Shown piece after piece: positions 17,136 through 24,658 of a DNA stretch of 64,000 bases (its first letter is position 1; the number at the start of each line of letters is the position of its first letter). The notes beneath the pieces were generated by a model. It saw nothing but the letters and a program-made list of their open reading frames with translations, ran no database searches and was not told the DNA's origin. The translations under genes were made by a program, and so were the position numbers. Source of the stretch: Candidatus Pelagibacterales bacterium (GTDB lineage: Bacteria; Pseudomonadota; Alphaproteobacteria; TMED109); NCBI GenBank assembly GCA_002715505.1, contig PAZF01000021.1, forward strand, positions 1-64,000, given 5' to 3'.

Positions 17136-18125
17136 TTACCTCTGATTTTTTTCCTTAAAATAACAAATTTCTTTTGACTTCTGTATAACTTCGTCTAACT
17201 GAGGCAAGGCTGCCTTCTCTAAATTTTCTGCATATGGCAAGGGTACATTCTTTCCACTAATTCTTATAGGCTCAGCATCTAAATAATCAAAAGCTTTTTC
17301 TACTGCTATACTAATTATTTCTGCTCCTACACCATATTCTTGCCAGCCTTCTTCTATGACTAAAATTCTTCCTGTTTTCTTTACAGAATTAATTATACAA
17401 TTCTTATCTATAGGTTTAAGAGTTCTTAAGTTAATTATTTCTGCAGAAATATTCAATTCTTTTAAAATTTCATGAGATTTAAGGGCAAGCAAAAGCCCCC
17501 TTGAGAAAGAAACTATTGTTATATCCTTTCCTTCTTTAATTATTTTAGCCTTTCCTAAGTTAGGAATTTTTTCCTTATTATCAATATCAAACTTTTCGTT
17601 GTATAATAATTCATGCTCTAAGAAAACTACAGGATTTTCATCTCTGATTGAAGACTTAAGCAAAAGTTTTGCATCATTACTATCAAAAGGAGCAACTACT
17701 TTTAATCCTGGCACATGAGAATACCAAGCTGAAAAATCTTGACTATGTTGAGCAGCAACCCTTGAAGCGATACCATTAGGACCTCTAAACACTATAGGAA
17801 TATTTAATTTTCCTCCACTCATGTAAAATGTTTTAGCTGCTGAATTTATTATATGATCAATTGCTTGCATTGCAAAATTCCAGGTCATAAATTCAACAAC
17901 TGGTTTTAATCCATTCATGGCGGCACCTACTGCAAGCCCAGTAAATCCAGCCTCTGTTATAGGAGTATCTATTACTCTTTTAGATCCAAACTCTTCTAAA
18001 AGACCTTGACTAACTTTATATGCTCCTTGGTATTCAGCAACTTCTTCTCCAATTAGAAAAACGTCTGGATCATTTCTCATTTCTTCTGCTATAGCATCTC
18101 TTATACTCTCTCTGACTGAAATCAT
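17136..18125 (-). CDS. pdhB: pyruvate dehydrogenase E1, beta subunit
   Basis: E1-beta forms the alpha2-beta2 tetramer that decarboxylates pyruvate. The 329-residue protein is a standard transketolase-type beta subunit: [13 protein letters not shown] at the N-terminus, the thiamine-contacting [17 protein letters not shown] stretch near 27-43, [17 protein letters not shown] (54-70), and the C-terminal transketolase domain from about 200. Unlike PdhB of many Rhizobiales it has no N-terminal lipoyl domain. It lies 4 nt after pdhA and 2 nt before pdhC. Confidence 0.96.
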   Translation of the reverse strand: MISVRESIRDAIAEEMRNDPDVFLIGEEVAEYQGAYKVSQGLLEEFGSKRVIDTPITEAGFTGLAVGAAMNGLKPVVEFMTWNFAMQAIDHIINSAAKTFYMSGGKLNIPIVFRGPNGIASRVAAQHSQDFSAWYSHVPGLKVVAPFDSNDAKLLLKSSIRDENPVVFLEHELLYNEKFDIDNKEKIPNLGKAKIIKEGKDITIVSFSRGLLLALKSHEILKELNISAEIINLRTLKPIDKNCIINSVKKTGRILVIEEGWQEYGVGAEIISIAVEKAFDYLDAEPIRISGKNVPLPYAENLEKAALPQLDEVIQKSKEICYFKEKNQR

Positions 18126-18129
18126 TTAT

Positions 18130-19413
18130 TCACTCTCCTGCATATATATCTGTGTAAAGCTCTGTATGATCTGGATTACTCATTTCTCTTGCTATATCTG
18201 CTGCTTTAGATACTTTCTCTCTTATTTCTTTATCTATTTCTTTAACTTCTTCTTCACTTATATATTTTTTAAGCAAAAGTAAAGCCCTAACTCTCTCAAT
18301 TGGATCTCTATTTTCTCGTGTTTCTTGAACCTCTTCTCTAGTTCTATATTTTCCAGGATCTGACATAGAATGTCCTCGATATCTATAGGTTTTTGCTTCT
18401 ATTAAAATGGGCTCTGGTTTTTCACGGATTTTATCACAAATTTCTTTTAAATTTCCATAAACTGATACAGGGTCCATTCCATCAATTTCATATCCTTTTA
18501 TTCCAAAAGATTCGCCTCTTCTAAAAAGCTCATTCATGGCACTAGCTCTTTCAACCGATGTTCCCATTCCATACTGATTATTTTCAATAATATAAATAAC
18601 AGGAAGTTGCCATAATGCTGCCATATTAAAAGCCTCATAAACTTGTCCCTGATTAACTGCTCCATCACCAAAAAAAGTGAATGTTACAAATTTATTATTT
18701 TTATATTTATTTGCAAAAGAAATACCTGTTCCTAAAGGAACTTGTGCACCTACTATTCCGTGTCCGCCAAAAAAATTAGACTCTTTACGAAACATATGCA
18801 TAGATCCTCCTTTTCCATTAGAGGTTCCTCCTTCATTCCCAAAGAGTTCAGAAAATATATTTTGAAGTGGCTCTCCTCTGCTAACCATGTGTGCATGACA
18901 TCTGTAGCCAGTGATAAAACAATCACCATCTTTTGCTAACATTTCAATGCCAGAAATTACTCCTTCTTGTCCAATATATAAATGACAAAAACCCCCTATA
19001 AGGCCCATGCTATACAATTGCCCTACTTTTTCTTCAAATCTTCTTATCTTAAGCATCATTTTATAAAGCTTTATCAATTCATCTTTACTCATTATGTTAT
19101 GTAGGTATTTATCATCTGATTTTAAAACTTTTGAATGAGAAAAGATTTTTACTGAATTATTAGCAGATATTAAATTATCTAATTGTAGACCTGGCAATAA
19201 AAGCTTCTTATAGTTACTTATATCTATATTGTCCTCTAACAAGCATCGAGAAACTGCTACCTTCCATCTGTCTGGAATACCTTGTCTTACCCATGAATAT
19301 ACTGTTTTTTCATTTATATTTTCATTAGAGAGTAATTTTAATCTAGCAGTGAGTTTCTTGCCTCCGCCCAACAGATTAATTATAGTTTTATGTTCTTTTA
19401 TAGAAGCATCCAC
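18130..19413 (-). CDS. pdhA: pyruvate dehydrogenase E1 alpha with N-terminal HTH-like domain
   Basis: The catalytic part (about residues 108-427) is a normal E1-alpha: MLKIRRFEEKVGQLYSMG, LYIGQEG, the thiamine-diphosphate motif GDGAVNQGQVYEAFNMAALW to IIENN, and phosphorylation-loop-like YRYRGHSMSDPGKYR. In front of it lie 107 extra residues. Residues 6-62 contain INLLGGGKKLTARL, a gap, EKTVYSWVRQGIP and DRWKVAVSRCL. This is the pattern of small Cro/YdaS-type helix-turn-helix proteins: alanine/leucine helix, recognition helix ending SxW, then GIP. The rest (63-107) is a linker. The start is GTG at 19413, placed exactly at the predicted transcription start, so the message looks leaderless. An internal ATG at 19092 (codon 108) would give a standard 320-residue E1-alpha but has no ribosome binding site. 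Enzyme function is secure; a DNA-binding role is inference. Confidence 0.93.
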   Translation of the reverse strand: MDASIKEHKTIINLLGGGKKLTARLKLLSNENINEKTVYSWVRQGIPDRWKVAVSRCLLEDNIDISNYKKLLLPGLQLDNLISANNSVKIFSHSKVLKSDDKYLHNIMSKDELIKLYKMMLKIRRFEEKVGQLYSMGLIGGFCHLYIGQEGVISGIEMLAKDGDCFITGYRCHAHMVSRGEPLQNIFSELFGNEGGTSNGKGGSMHMFRKESNFFGGHGIVGAQVPLGTGISFANKYKNNKFVTFTFFGDGAVNQGQVYEAFNMAALWQLPVIYIIENNQYGMGTSVERASAMNELFRRGESFGIKGYEIDGMDPVSVYGNLKEICDKIREKPEPILIEAKTYRYRGHSMSDPGKYRTREEVQETRENRDPIERVRALLLLKKYISEEEVKEIDKEIREKVSKAADIAREMSNPDHTELYTDIYAGE

Positions 19414-19419
19414 AATATA

Positions 19420-19447
19420 TATATAAATGATTTAGTACTTTTGTCAA
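19420..19447 (-). promoter_or_regulatory. pdhA promoter giving a leaderless mRNA
   Basis: Minus strand: perfect -35 TTGACA (19447-19442), 16-nt spacer, -10 TATATA (19425-19420), then six bases and the GTG start codon at 19413. Transcription starting 7 nt after the -10 would begin on the G of GTG. No Shine-Dalgarno sequence is present. Confidence 0.72.
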
Positions 19448-19452
19448 TTAAA

Positions 19453-19469
19453 TTCTATATTAAATAGAA
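19453..19469. promoter_or_regulatory. perfect 6-5-6 palindrome upstream of the pdhA -35
   Basis: TTCTAT (19453-19458), five bases, ATAGAA (19464-19469) is a perfect inverted repeat ending 5 bp before the pdhA -35 hexamer. The position suits an operator or activator site. As an RNA hairpin it would be weak and has no following U-run, so a terminator for ftsB is unlikely. In DNA this AT-rich, chance occurrence is possible. The rest of the 71-bp gap 19414-19484 holds only the promoter. Confidence 0.4.
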
Positions 19470-19484
19470 AAATAATTCATTTTT

Positions 19485-19775
19485 TTATAGATTTTCAATA
19501 TTAATAATTAAGCTTCCCTTCTCTACTTTTCCTAATATTTCTTGTACTTTTTCATTAAGAAGATCTTGGTCAGGCGTAGACTGTTTTAATAATTCTATTT
19601 TGTTTTTAAATTCATTAATCTTTTTTTGAGTATTGATATTTTTATTAATTATAGCATCTAAAGTCTTTTGTTTATCAATGTAAGCTGATAAACCATATTT
19701 TTCGCTAGTTAGATAATACATAGTAAAAGTAATTGGTAGAAGAAATATTACTAATAGTATTTTAAATTTTTTCAT
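19485..19775 (-). CDS. ftsB: septum formation initiator, FtsB/DivIC-like
   Basis: This 96-residue protein has one N-terminal membrane segment (about 4-22), a short periplasmic stretch, then a coiled coil from about 35 to 85 (INTQKKINEFKNKIELLKQ), the FtsB/DivIC layout. FtsB forms a bridge with FtsL and FtsQ in the divisome. It lies between eno and pdhA, the standard position in Alphaproteobacteria, which is the main reason for the name since sequence conservation is low. It overlaps eno by 14 nt. Confidence 0.82.
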   Translation of the reverse strand: MKKFKILLVIFLLPITFTMYYLTSEKYGLSAYIDKQKTLDAIINKNINTQKKINEFKNKIELLKQSTPDQDLLNEKVQEILGKVEKGSLIINIENL

Positions 19776-21039
19776 TTAATACTAATCCACTATAAATTAA
19801 ATTTTTATCTAACTTTTCTAACATAATTAATCTATTATATTTTGCACATCTTTCAGACCTGGTTACTGACCCGCTTTTTATAAACATAGCATTTGTAGCA
19901 ACCGCAAAATCAGAAATAAATGTATCTTCCGTTTCACCTGATCTATGAGAAATTATAGTTTTATAACCATTTCTTTTCGAGATATTAATAGTATCTAAAG
20001 TTTCTGATAAGGATCCTATCTGATTAAGTTTAATCAAAATACTATTAGCAGCTTTATTTTTAATACCTTTTAAAAGTCTTTTTTTATTAGTAACAAATAA
20101 ATCATCTCCAATAATAAGAGTATTATCAGTAATCTTTTCAGTTAAGTTCTTCCAACCTGTCCAATCATCTTCAGCTAAGCCATCTTCAATAGAGAAAATG
20201 GGAAATTTATTTTTAAGAGCAACTAAATAATCTACCATCGATGAACTAATAAGCTTTTTATTTTCTGACGATAAAATATATTTATTGCTTTTATAAAACT
20301 CAGTAGCTGCTACATCCAATGAAATCATTACCTGCTTTTCAGGACTTAAATTAGAAGCTTTTATAGACTTTATAAGACACTCTATGGGTTCTTCATTACT
20401 TTGAAAGCTTGAAGCAAAACCTCCTTCATCTCCTACAGCTGTGCTGTAATTTTTAATTTTTAAAATATCTTTTAGATTATAAAATATCTCTGCACACCAT
20501 CTAATTGCTTCTTTAAAAGTTTTTGCTCCTATTGGAGTAATCATATATTCTTGAATATCTAGGTTATTATTTGCATGTGCTCCACCATTAATAATATTTA
20601 CTAAGGGAATTGGAAGCTGATATGAATTAACTCCACCTAAATACTTATAAAGTTCTTTTTTTTCAAAATTACTGGCCGCTTTTGCTACAGCTAAACTCAC
20701 CGATAATATAGTATTAGCACCTAACTTTTTTTTATTTTTAGTTCCATCTAACTTCAATAGCAATTCATCAATATCTTTTTGACGTCTTACATCCAAGCCT
20801 ATCAATGCATCCAATATTAGAGAATTAATTATTCTAATATTGTTAAGAACTCCTTTTCCATTAAATCTTTTTTTATCTTTATCTCTTAATTCCAAAGCTT
20901 CGTGAATACCAGTAGATGCTCCTGATGGAACACTTGCACTTCCTTTAACACCGCTATCTAGTTCTACCTCCGCAAGTAATGTAGGTATACCTCTACTATC
21001 CAGTATCTCGTATGCTGCAATATTTACTATAGTGCTCAT
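19762..21039 (-). CDS. eno: enolase
   Basis: Enolase converts 2-phosphoglycerate to phosphoenolpyruvate. The 425-residue protein has all family marks: EILDSRGIPT, SVPSGASTGIHEALELRD (39-56), the metal-binding DVAATEFY, SIEDGLAEDDW and GDDLFVTN segments, the catalytic lysine in SILIKLNQIGSLSET, and the C-terminal SHRSGETEDTFISD. It overlaps kdsA by 4 nt (ATGA) and ftsB by 14 nt. PEP made here can feed KdsA, encoded immediately upstream. Confidence 0.97.
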   Translation of the reverse strand: MSTIVNIAAYEILDSRGIPTLLAEVELDSGVKGSASVPSGASTGIHEALELRDKDKKRFNGKGVLNNIRIINSLILDALIGLDVRRQKDIDELLLKLDGTKNKKKLGANTILSVSLAVAKAASNFEKKELYKYLGGVNSYQLPIPLVNIINGGAHANNNLDIQEYMITPIGAKTFKEAIRWCAEIFYNLKDILKIKNYSTAVGDEGGFASSFQSNEEPIECLIKSIKASNLSPEKQVMISLDVAATEFYKSNKYILSSENKKLISSSMVDYLVALKNKFPIFSIEDGLAEDDWTGWKNLTEKITDNTLIIGDDLFVTNKKRLLKGIKNKAANSILIKLNQIGSLSETLDTINISKRNGYKTIISHRSGETEDTFISDFAVATNAMFIKSGSVTRSERCAKYNRLIMLEKLDKNLIYSGLVLNEKI

Positions 21040-21872
21040 AAATCTTTCGTTATTCTATCTATTTCTAATAATTTTTCTAATAAAAAACTCAATTCAGAAA
21101 CTTTTAGCATATTTGGTCCATCACTAGGAGCATTATCAGGATCCTGATGTGTTTCTAAAAATATACCTGCTACTCCTACTGCTACAGCAGCTTTTGAAAG
21201 AATAGGAACAAATTCTCTTTGCCCGCCTGACTTTTTTCCTAATCCTCCTGGTTGTTGAACTGAATGAGTAGCATCAAATATAACTGGATAGCCTGTTTTT
21301 TGCATAATAGGAATTGCCCTCATATCCGATACCAATGTATTATAACCAAAACTAGCACCTCTTTCACATAAAAGAATTTTTTTGCAATCTGCTGAAATTA
21401 ATTTTTCTACTACATTATTCATATCCCATGGAGCAGAGAATTGACCTTTCTTAACCATTACTGCTTTTTTAGTTTTTGCTGCGGCTATCAGTAAATCTGT
21501 CTGTCTTGATAAAAAAGCGGGTATTTGTATTATATCCACGAAATTAGATACTTCGTCACACTGAGATGGCACATGTACATCTGTAATAATGGAACAGGAA
21601 AATGTTTTTTTTAATTGTTCAAAAATTTTTATGGAACTTTCTAAGCCCATACCTCTATTACTATCAATACTAGTTCTGTTAGCCTTATCAAATGAAGATT
21701 TATAAACATAATCAATATTTAAATTATTACATATGTCTTTTATCTCACCAGTCATGTTAATTGCGTGATCAAGGCTTTCAATTGCACAAGGTCCTGATAT
21801 TAGAACTAATTTATTAGAATTAGAAAAATTAATTTTATTAACTGGTACTATTATATTTTGATGCTTAATCAT
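21036..21872 (-). CDS. kdsA: 3-deoxy-8-phosphooctulonate synthase (KDO-8-P synthase)
   Basis: KdsA condenses phosphoenolpyruvate with arabinose 5-phosphate to make KDO 8-phosphate for lipopolysaccharide. The 278-residue TIM-barrel protein shows LISGPCAIES (28-37), YKSSFDKANRTS, the DVHVPSQCDEV segment, LLCERGASFGYN, FDATHSVQQPGG and the C-terminal ETHQDPDNAPSDGPNML. It overlaps pyrG by 4 nt and eno by 4 nt. Presence of this gene with lpxA/B/D/I shows the cell makes a lipid A with KDO, as far as the window can show. Confidence 0.97.
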   Translation of the reverse strand: MIKHQNIIVPVNKINFSNSNKLVLISGPCAIESLDHAINMTGEIKDICNNLNIDYVYKSSFDKANRTSIDSNRGMGLESSIKIFEQLKKTFSCSIITDVHVPSQCDEVSNFVDIIQIPAFLSRQTDLLIAAAKTKKAVMVKKGQFSAPWDMNNVVEKLISADCKKILLCERGASFGYNTLVSDMRAIPIMQKTGYPVIFDATHSVQQPGGLGKKSGGQREFVPILSKAAVAVGVAGIFLETHQDPDNAPSDGPNMLKVSELSFLLEKLLEIDRITKDL

Positions 21873-23506
21873 TTATTTTTTATACAAGCTTTTATAAAAG
21901 AATTAAATATAGGATGAGGATTCAAAGGCCTAGATAATAACTCAGGATGAAACTGAACACCGAGAAACCATGGATGATTTTTTAATTCTATAATCTCTGG
22001 TAATTTACCATCTGGAGACTTACCAGATATTTCCAAGCCCACTTCTTGAAAAGCTCTCTCATACTTTATGTTCATTTCATATCTGTGCCTGTGCCTTTCT
22101 CTTACCACGTTCTTCAAATAAATTTTATAGGCCATTGATTTTTTTTTAATTTTACAAGAATAAGTACCTAGTCTCATTGTTCCTCCATAATCAAAGTTTT
22201 TATCTCTTTTTTGAGATTTTCCGTCTTTAAACCATTCAGTTAATAAGCCTATAACATTCTTAGATTTATTTTTATTAAATTCACTAGAGGAAGCATTTTT
22301 AATTTTTAACAGATTTTTAGCTATATCTATGACGGCCAATTGCATTCCAAAACAAATACCCAAAAAAGGTATATGATTTTCTCTGGCATATTTTATAGAA
22401 TACATTTTCCCTTGTATTGCTCTTGTTCCAAAACCACCAGGAACAATAATGCCATTTAGATTTAATATTTTTTTCTTTAGCTTTACCAAATCAGAAGCAT
22501 CTATCCAATTAATATTAATTTTTGTACTTTTTGCTATGCCGCTATGAATGAGTGCTTCAACTAATGATTTATAAGCATCTTTTAATTCTATATATTTTCC
22601 TACAATTCCTACATTAATACTTTTATTTAAAGATTTTTGTTTTTCTATAATATTAATCCAGTTCTTTAAATTCGGAAGTTTTGAGTTACTTATTCTTAAA
22701 CATTCTAAAACTCTATCGTCTAACTTTTGTTTAAAAAACAATGAAGGTATCTCGTATATGCTATTTACATTTAAGGCTTGAATAATATTTTTTTTGTTTA
22801 GATTACAAAATAAAGATATTTTCTTCTTATCTTCCAATGAAATACTTTTTTCGCATCTACAAATTAATATATCAGGTTGTATGCCAATTTCTCTTAACTC
22901 TTTTACTGAATGTTGAGTAGGTTTGGTTTTCAATTCATCGGTAACAGATAAATAAGGAATTAATGTACAATGTATAAAAAGGGTTCTCTTGTTAGATAAG
23001 GTATTTCTGAGCTGTCTTATTGATTCCAAGAAAGGCAAACTTTCTATATCTCCAACTGTTCCTCCTACTTCAACTATTAGAAAGTCTTCTTTGGAAACTA
23101 AATTTAACATATTCTCTATTATAGCATTTGTAACATGAGGAATAACTTGTACTGTTTTTCCTAGATATATGCCTTTTCTTTCATTGGAAATTACTTGCTG
23201 GTATATTTTTCCTGCCGTTATATTATCATGTTTTGTAGCATTAACACCTGTAAACCTCTCGTAATGACCCAAATCTAAATCAGTTTCTGCTCCGTCATCA
23301 GTAACAAAAACTTCTCCATGTTGATTAGGATTCATAGTTCCTGGGTCAACATTTAAATACGGATCTAATTTTCTAAGTCTTACTTTATAACCTCTTGCCT
23401 GCAATAATGCACCTAATGCAGCTGCAGATATTCCCTTTCCTAATGATGAGACCATGCCGCCTGTAACAAAAATTATTTTAGCTTTTTGTTTTGCGTGTTT
23501 AAAAAT
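21869..23506 (-). CDS. pyrG: CTP synthase, probable ATT start codon
   Basis: PyrG makes CTP from UTP, ATP and glutamine. With initiation at ATT (23506-23504) the protein has 545 residues, the same as the Escherichia coli enzyme, and begins MFKHAKQKAKIIFVTGGMVS. The family N-terminus needs the strand KIIFVTGG; the first ordinary ATG (23455) falls inside the phosphate-binding loop, after GG and before VSSLGKGISAAALG, and would cut off this strand. In-frame TAA at 23512-23510 sets the upstream limit and only ATT codons lie between. The synthetase domain (1-270) holds LDPYLNVDPGTMNP and GAETDLDLGHYERF. The glutaminase domain has GICFGMQLAV and FHPELLSRP. It begins 8 nt after secG. Confidence 0.9.
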   Translation of the reverse strand: MFKHAKQKAKIIFVTGGMVSSLGKGISAAALGALLQARGYKVRLRKLDPYLNVDPGTMNPNQHGEVFVTDDGAETDLDLGHYERFTGVNATKHDNITAGKIYQQVISNERKGIYLGKTVQVIPHVTNAIIENMLNLVSKEDFLIVEVGGTVGDIESLPFLESIRQLRNTLSNKRTLFIHCTLIPYLSVTDELKTKPTQHSVKELREIGIQPDILICRCEKSISLEDKKKISLFCNLNKKNIIQALNVNSIYEIPSLFFKQKLDDRVLECLRISNSKLPNLKNWINIIEKQKSLNKSINVGIVGKYIELKDAYKSLVEALIHSGIAKSTKININWIDASDLVKLKKKILNLNGIIVPGGFGTRAIQGKMYSIKYARENHIPFLGICFGMQLAVIDIAKNLLKIKNASSSEFNKNKSKNVIGLLTEWFKDGKSQKRDKNFDYGGTMRLGTYSCKIKKKSMAYKIYLKNVVRERHRHRYEMNIKYERAFQEVGLEISGKSPDGKLPEIIELKNHPWFLGVQFHPELLSRPLNPHPIFNSFIKACIKNK

Positions 23507-23516
23507 AATTTATCTC
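23504..23516 (-). promoter_or_regulatory. initiation region and ATT start of pyrG
   Basis: Minus strand GAGATAAATTATT (23516-23504) ends in the proposed ATT start; the GAG, overlapping the secG stop, is the only ribosome-binding element. A second ATT (23509-23507) directly upstream is an alternative start. The 13-mer differs at one position from the ntrC initiation region (9846-9834), with ATT at the same place. Confidence 0.6.
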
Positions 23517-23844
23517 ACTCTGTATCAGGGATAATAGCATCATTACTCTCAGGCTGCTCTGGTATAACTATTTCTTCAATTTCTTTATTTTGAATAACAG
23601 AGCTTTCACTTTTATTTTTTGTAAGAATAGCTAAGAATAAGCTATTAGCAAGAAAAAGAATTCCTACTACAGTAGTAAGCTTAGTTAAAAAGTCAGCACT
23701 CCTTCTACCTTCAAGCATTCCAGAAAAATTTGCACTTCCTCCACCCAAACCTCCTAGAGCACCACCGTCACTTCTTTGCAGTAAAATAGATAAAATCAAA
23801 ATAATTGCTAAAACTGCATGTAATATTAAAAACAAGTTAAACAT
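23515..23844 (-). CDS. secG: preprotein translocase subunit SecG
   Basis: SecG is a small membrane partner of SecYE. The 109-residue protein has a first membrane helix (3-22), the conserved LLQRSDGGALGGLGGGSANF loop (21-41), a second helix (about 58-77), and an acidic C-terminal tail rich in Glu/Asp/Pro. Position next to tpiA and pyrG is typical of Alphaproteobacteria. It starts 15 nt after tpiA and stops 8 nt before the proposed pyrG start. Confidence 0.95.
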   Translation of the reverse strand: MFNLFLILHAVLAIILILSILLQRSDGGALGGLGGGSANFSGMLEGRRSADFLTKLTTVVGILFLANSLFLAILTKNKSESSVIQNKEIEEIVIPEQPESNDAIIPDTE

Positions 23845-23859
23845 ATAATTCCTATTAAG

Positions 23860-24597
23860 TTAATTTAGATTATCATAAATTTTTTTAAAATCATTAGCTT
23901 TTAATGAAGCTCCGCCTATAAGTCCACCATCTACATTTTTACAATTAAAAATAGCCTTTGAATTATTGTAGTTTACAGATCCTCCATAAATAACACAAAT
24001 ATTTTTTACATTATATTTTTTGAAAAAAATTTGCTTTATAAAGTAATGAACATTATTAATTTCTTCCAGGGTAGGAGTTTTGTTAGTTCCTATTGCCCAT
24101 ACAGGCTCATAAGCAATAATTAAGTTCTTAAAATTAATTTGATTATCAAATATATTTGAAAGCTGGAAACGAATAACTTTTTTTGTATTTAATTTTATAT
24201 AATCAGAAATATTTTCTCCAACACAAAAAATAACTTTCAAGTTATTAGAAAAGGCATTATTAATCTTTTCTTTTAAAATTTTATTACTTTCATTGTGCAT
24301 TGATCTTCTTTCAGAATGCCCTAGCAAAACATACTTACATCCTATCTCCTTAAGCATTAAAGCAGAAACGTCGCCCGTGTAAGCACCTAAAGAAAATTGG
24401 CTACAATCCTGTGCACCTAAGTTTAAATGTTTATTTAGAACTTTATTTTTAATATGATAAATGGATTGAAATGAAGGTAAAATTATAAAATCTTTTTTAT
24501 TGCTTCTTGTAAGGCTTTTCACAAACTTATTAGCTAGAGTTGCACCTTCTTTACATCCTAAGTTCATTTTCCAGTTAGCTATTAATAATTTTTTCAA
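23860..24597 (-). CDS. tpiA: triosephosphate isomerase, TTG start
   Basis: TpiA interconverts dihydroxyacetone phosphate and glyceraldehyde 3-phosphate. From TTG 24597 it has 245 residues and begins MKKLLIANWKMNLG, matching the family start; the frame stays open further upstream to 24810 but that part has no homology and crosses the divergent ppiD start. Active-site residues are Lys in NWKMN, His in LLGHSERRS and Glu in AYEPVWAIGT; the phosphate loop is GGSVNYNN and GGLIGGASL. No clear Shine-Dalgarno sequence precedes the TTG. It is the first gene of the leftward unit tpiA-secG-pyrG-kdsA-eno-ftsB. Confidence 0.94.
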   Translation of the reverse strand: MKKLLIANWKMNLGCKEGATLANKFVKSLTRSNKKDFIILPSFQSIYHIKNKVLNKHLNLGAQDCSQFSLGAYTGDVSALMLKEIGCKYVLLGHSERRSMHNESNKILKEKINNAFSNNLKVIFCVGENISDYIKLNTKKVIRFQLSNIFDNQINFKNLIIAYEPVWAIGTNKTPTLEEINNVHYFIKQIFFKKYNVKNICVIYGGSVNYNNSKAIFNCKNVDGGLIGGASLKANDFKKIYDNLN

Positions 24598-24658
24598 AGT
24601 AAAATTTTTTTTTTTTTTAATATATATATATTTAAAATAATCTGTTAAATATGTAAAT
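24598..24658. other. divergent promoter region between tpiA and ppiD
   Basis: These 61 bp contain a run of T (plus strand) followed by alternating AT and must hold promoters for both the leftward tpiA unit and the rightward ppiD-trp unit. TTAAAT (24645-24650) is a possible -10 for ppiD, but no convincing -35 is visible for either direction, so no hexamers are called. Neither gene has a Shine-Dalgarno sequence here. Confidence 0.5.

Noticed and set aside
19420-19485. Palindrome after ftsB as a transcription terminator
   Set aside because: The stem is only six AT-rich pairs with no U-run after it on the minus strand, and pdhA continues on the same strand; an operator is more plausible.
24601-24633. 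Long T-run followed by alternating AT
   Set aside because: Considered as an intrinsic terminator or microsatellite; there is no GC-rich stem, and the divergent genes make a terminator senseless here.
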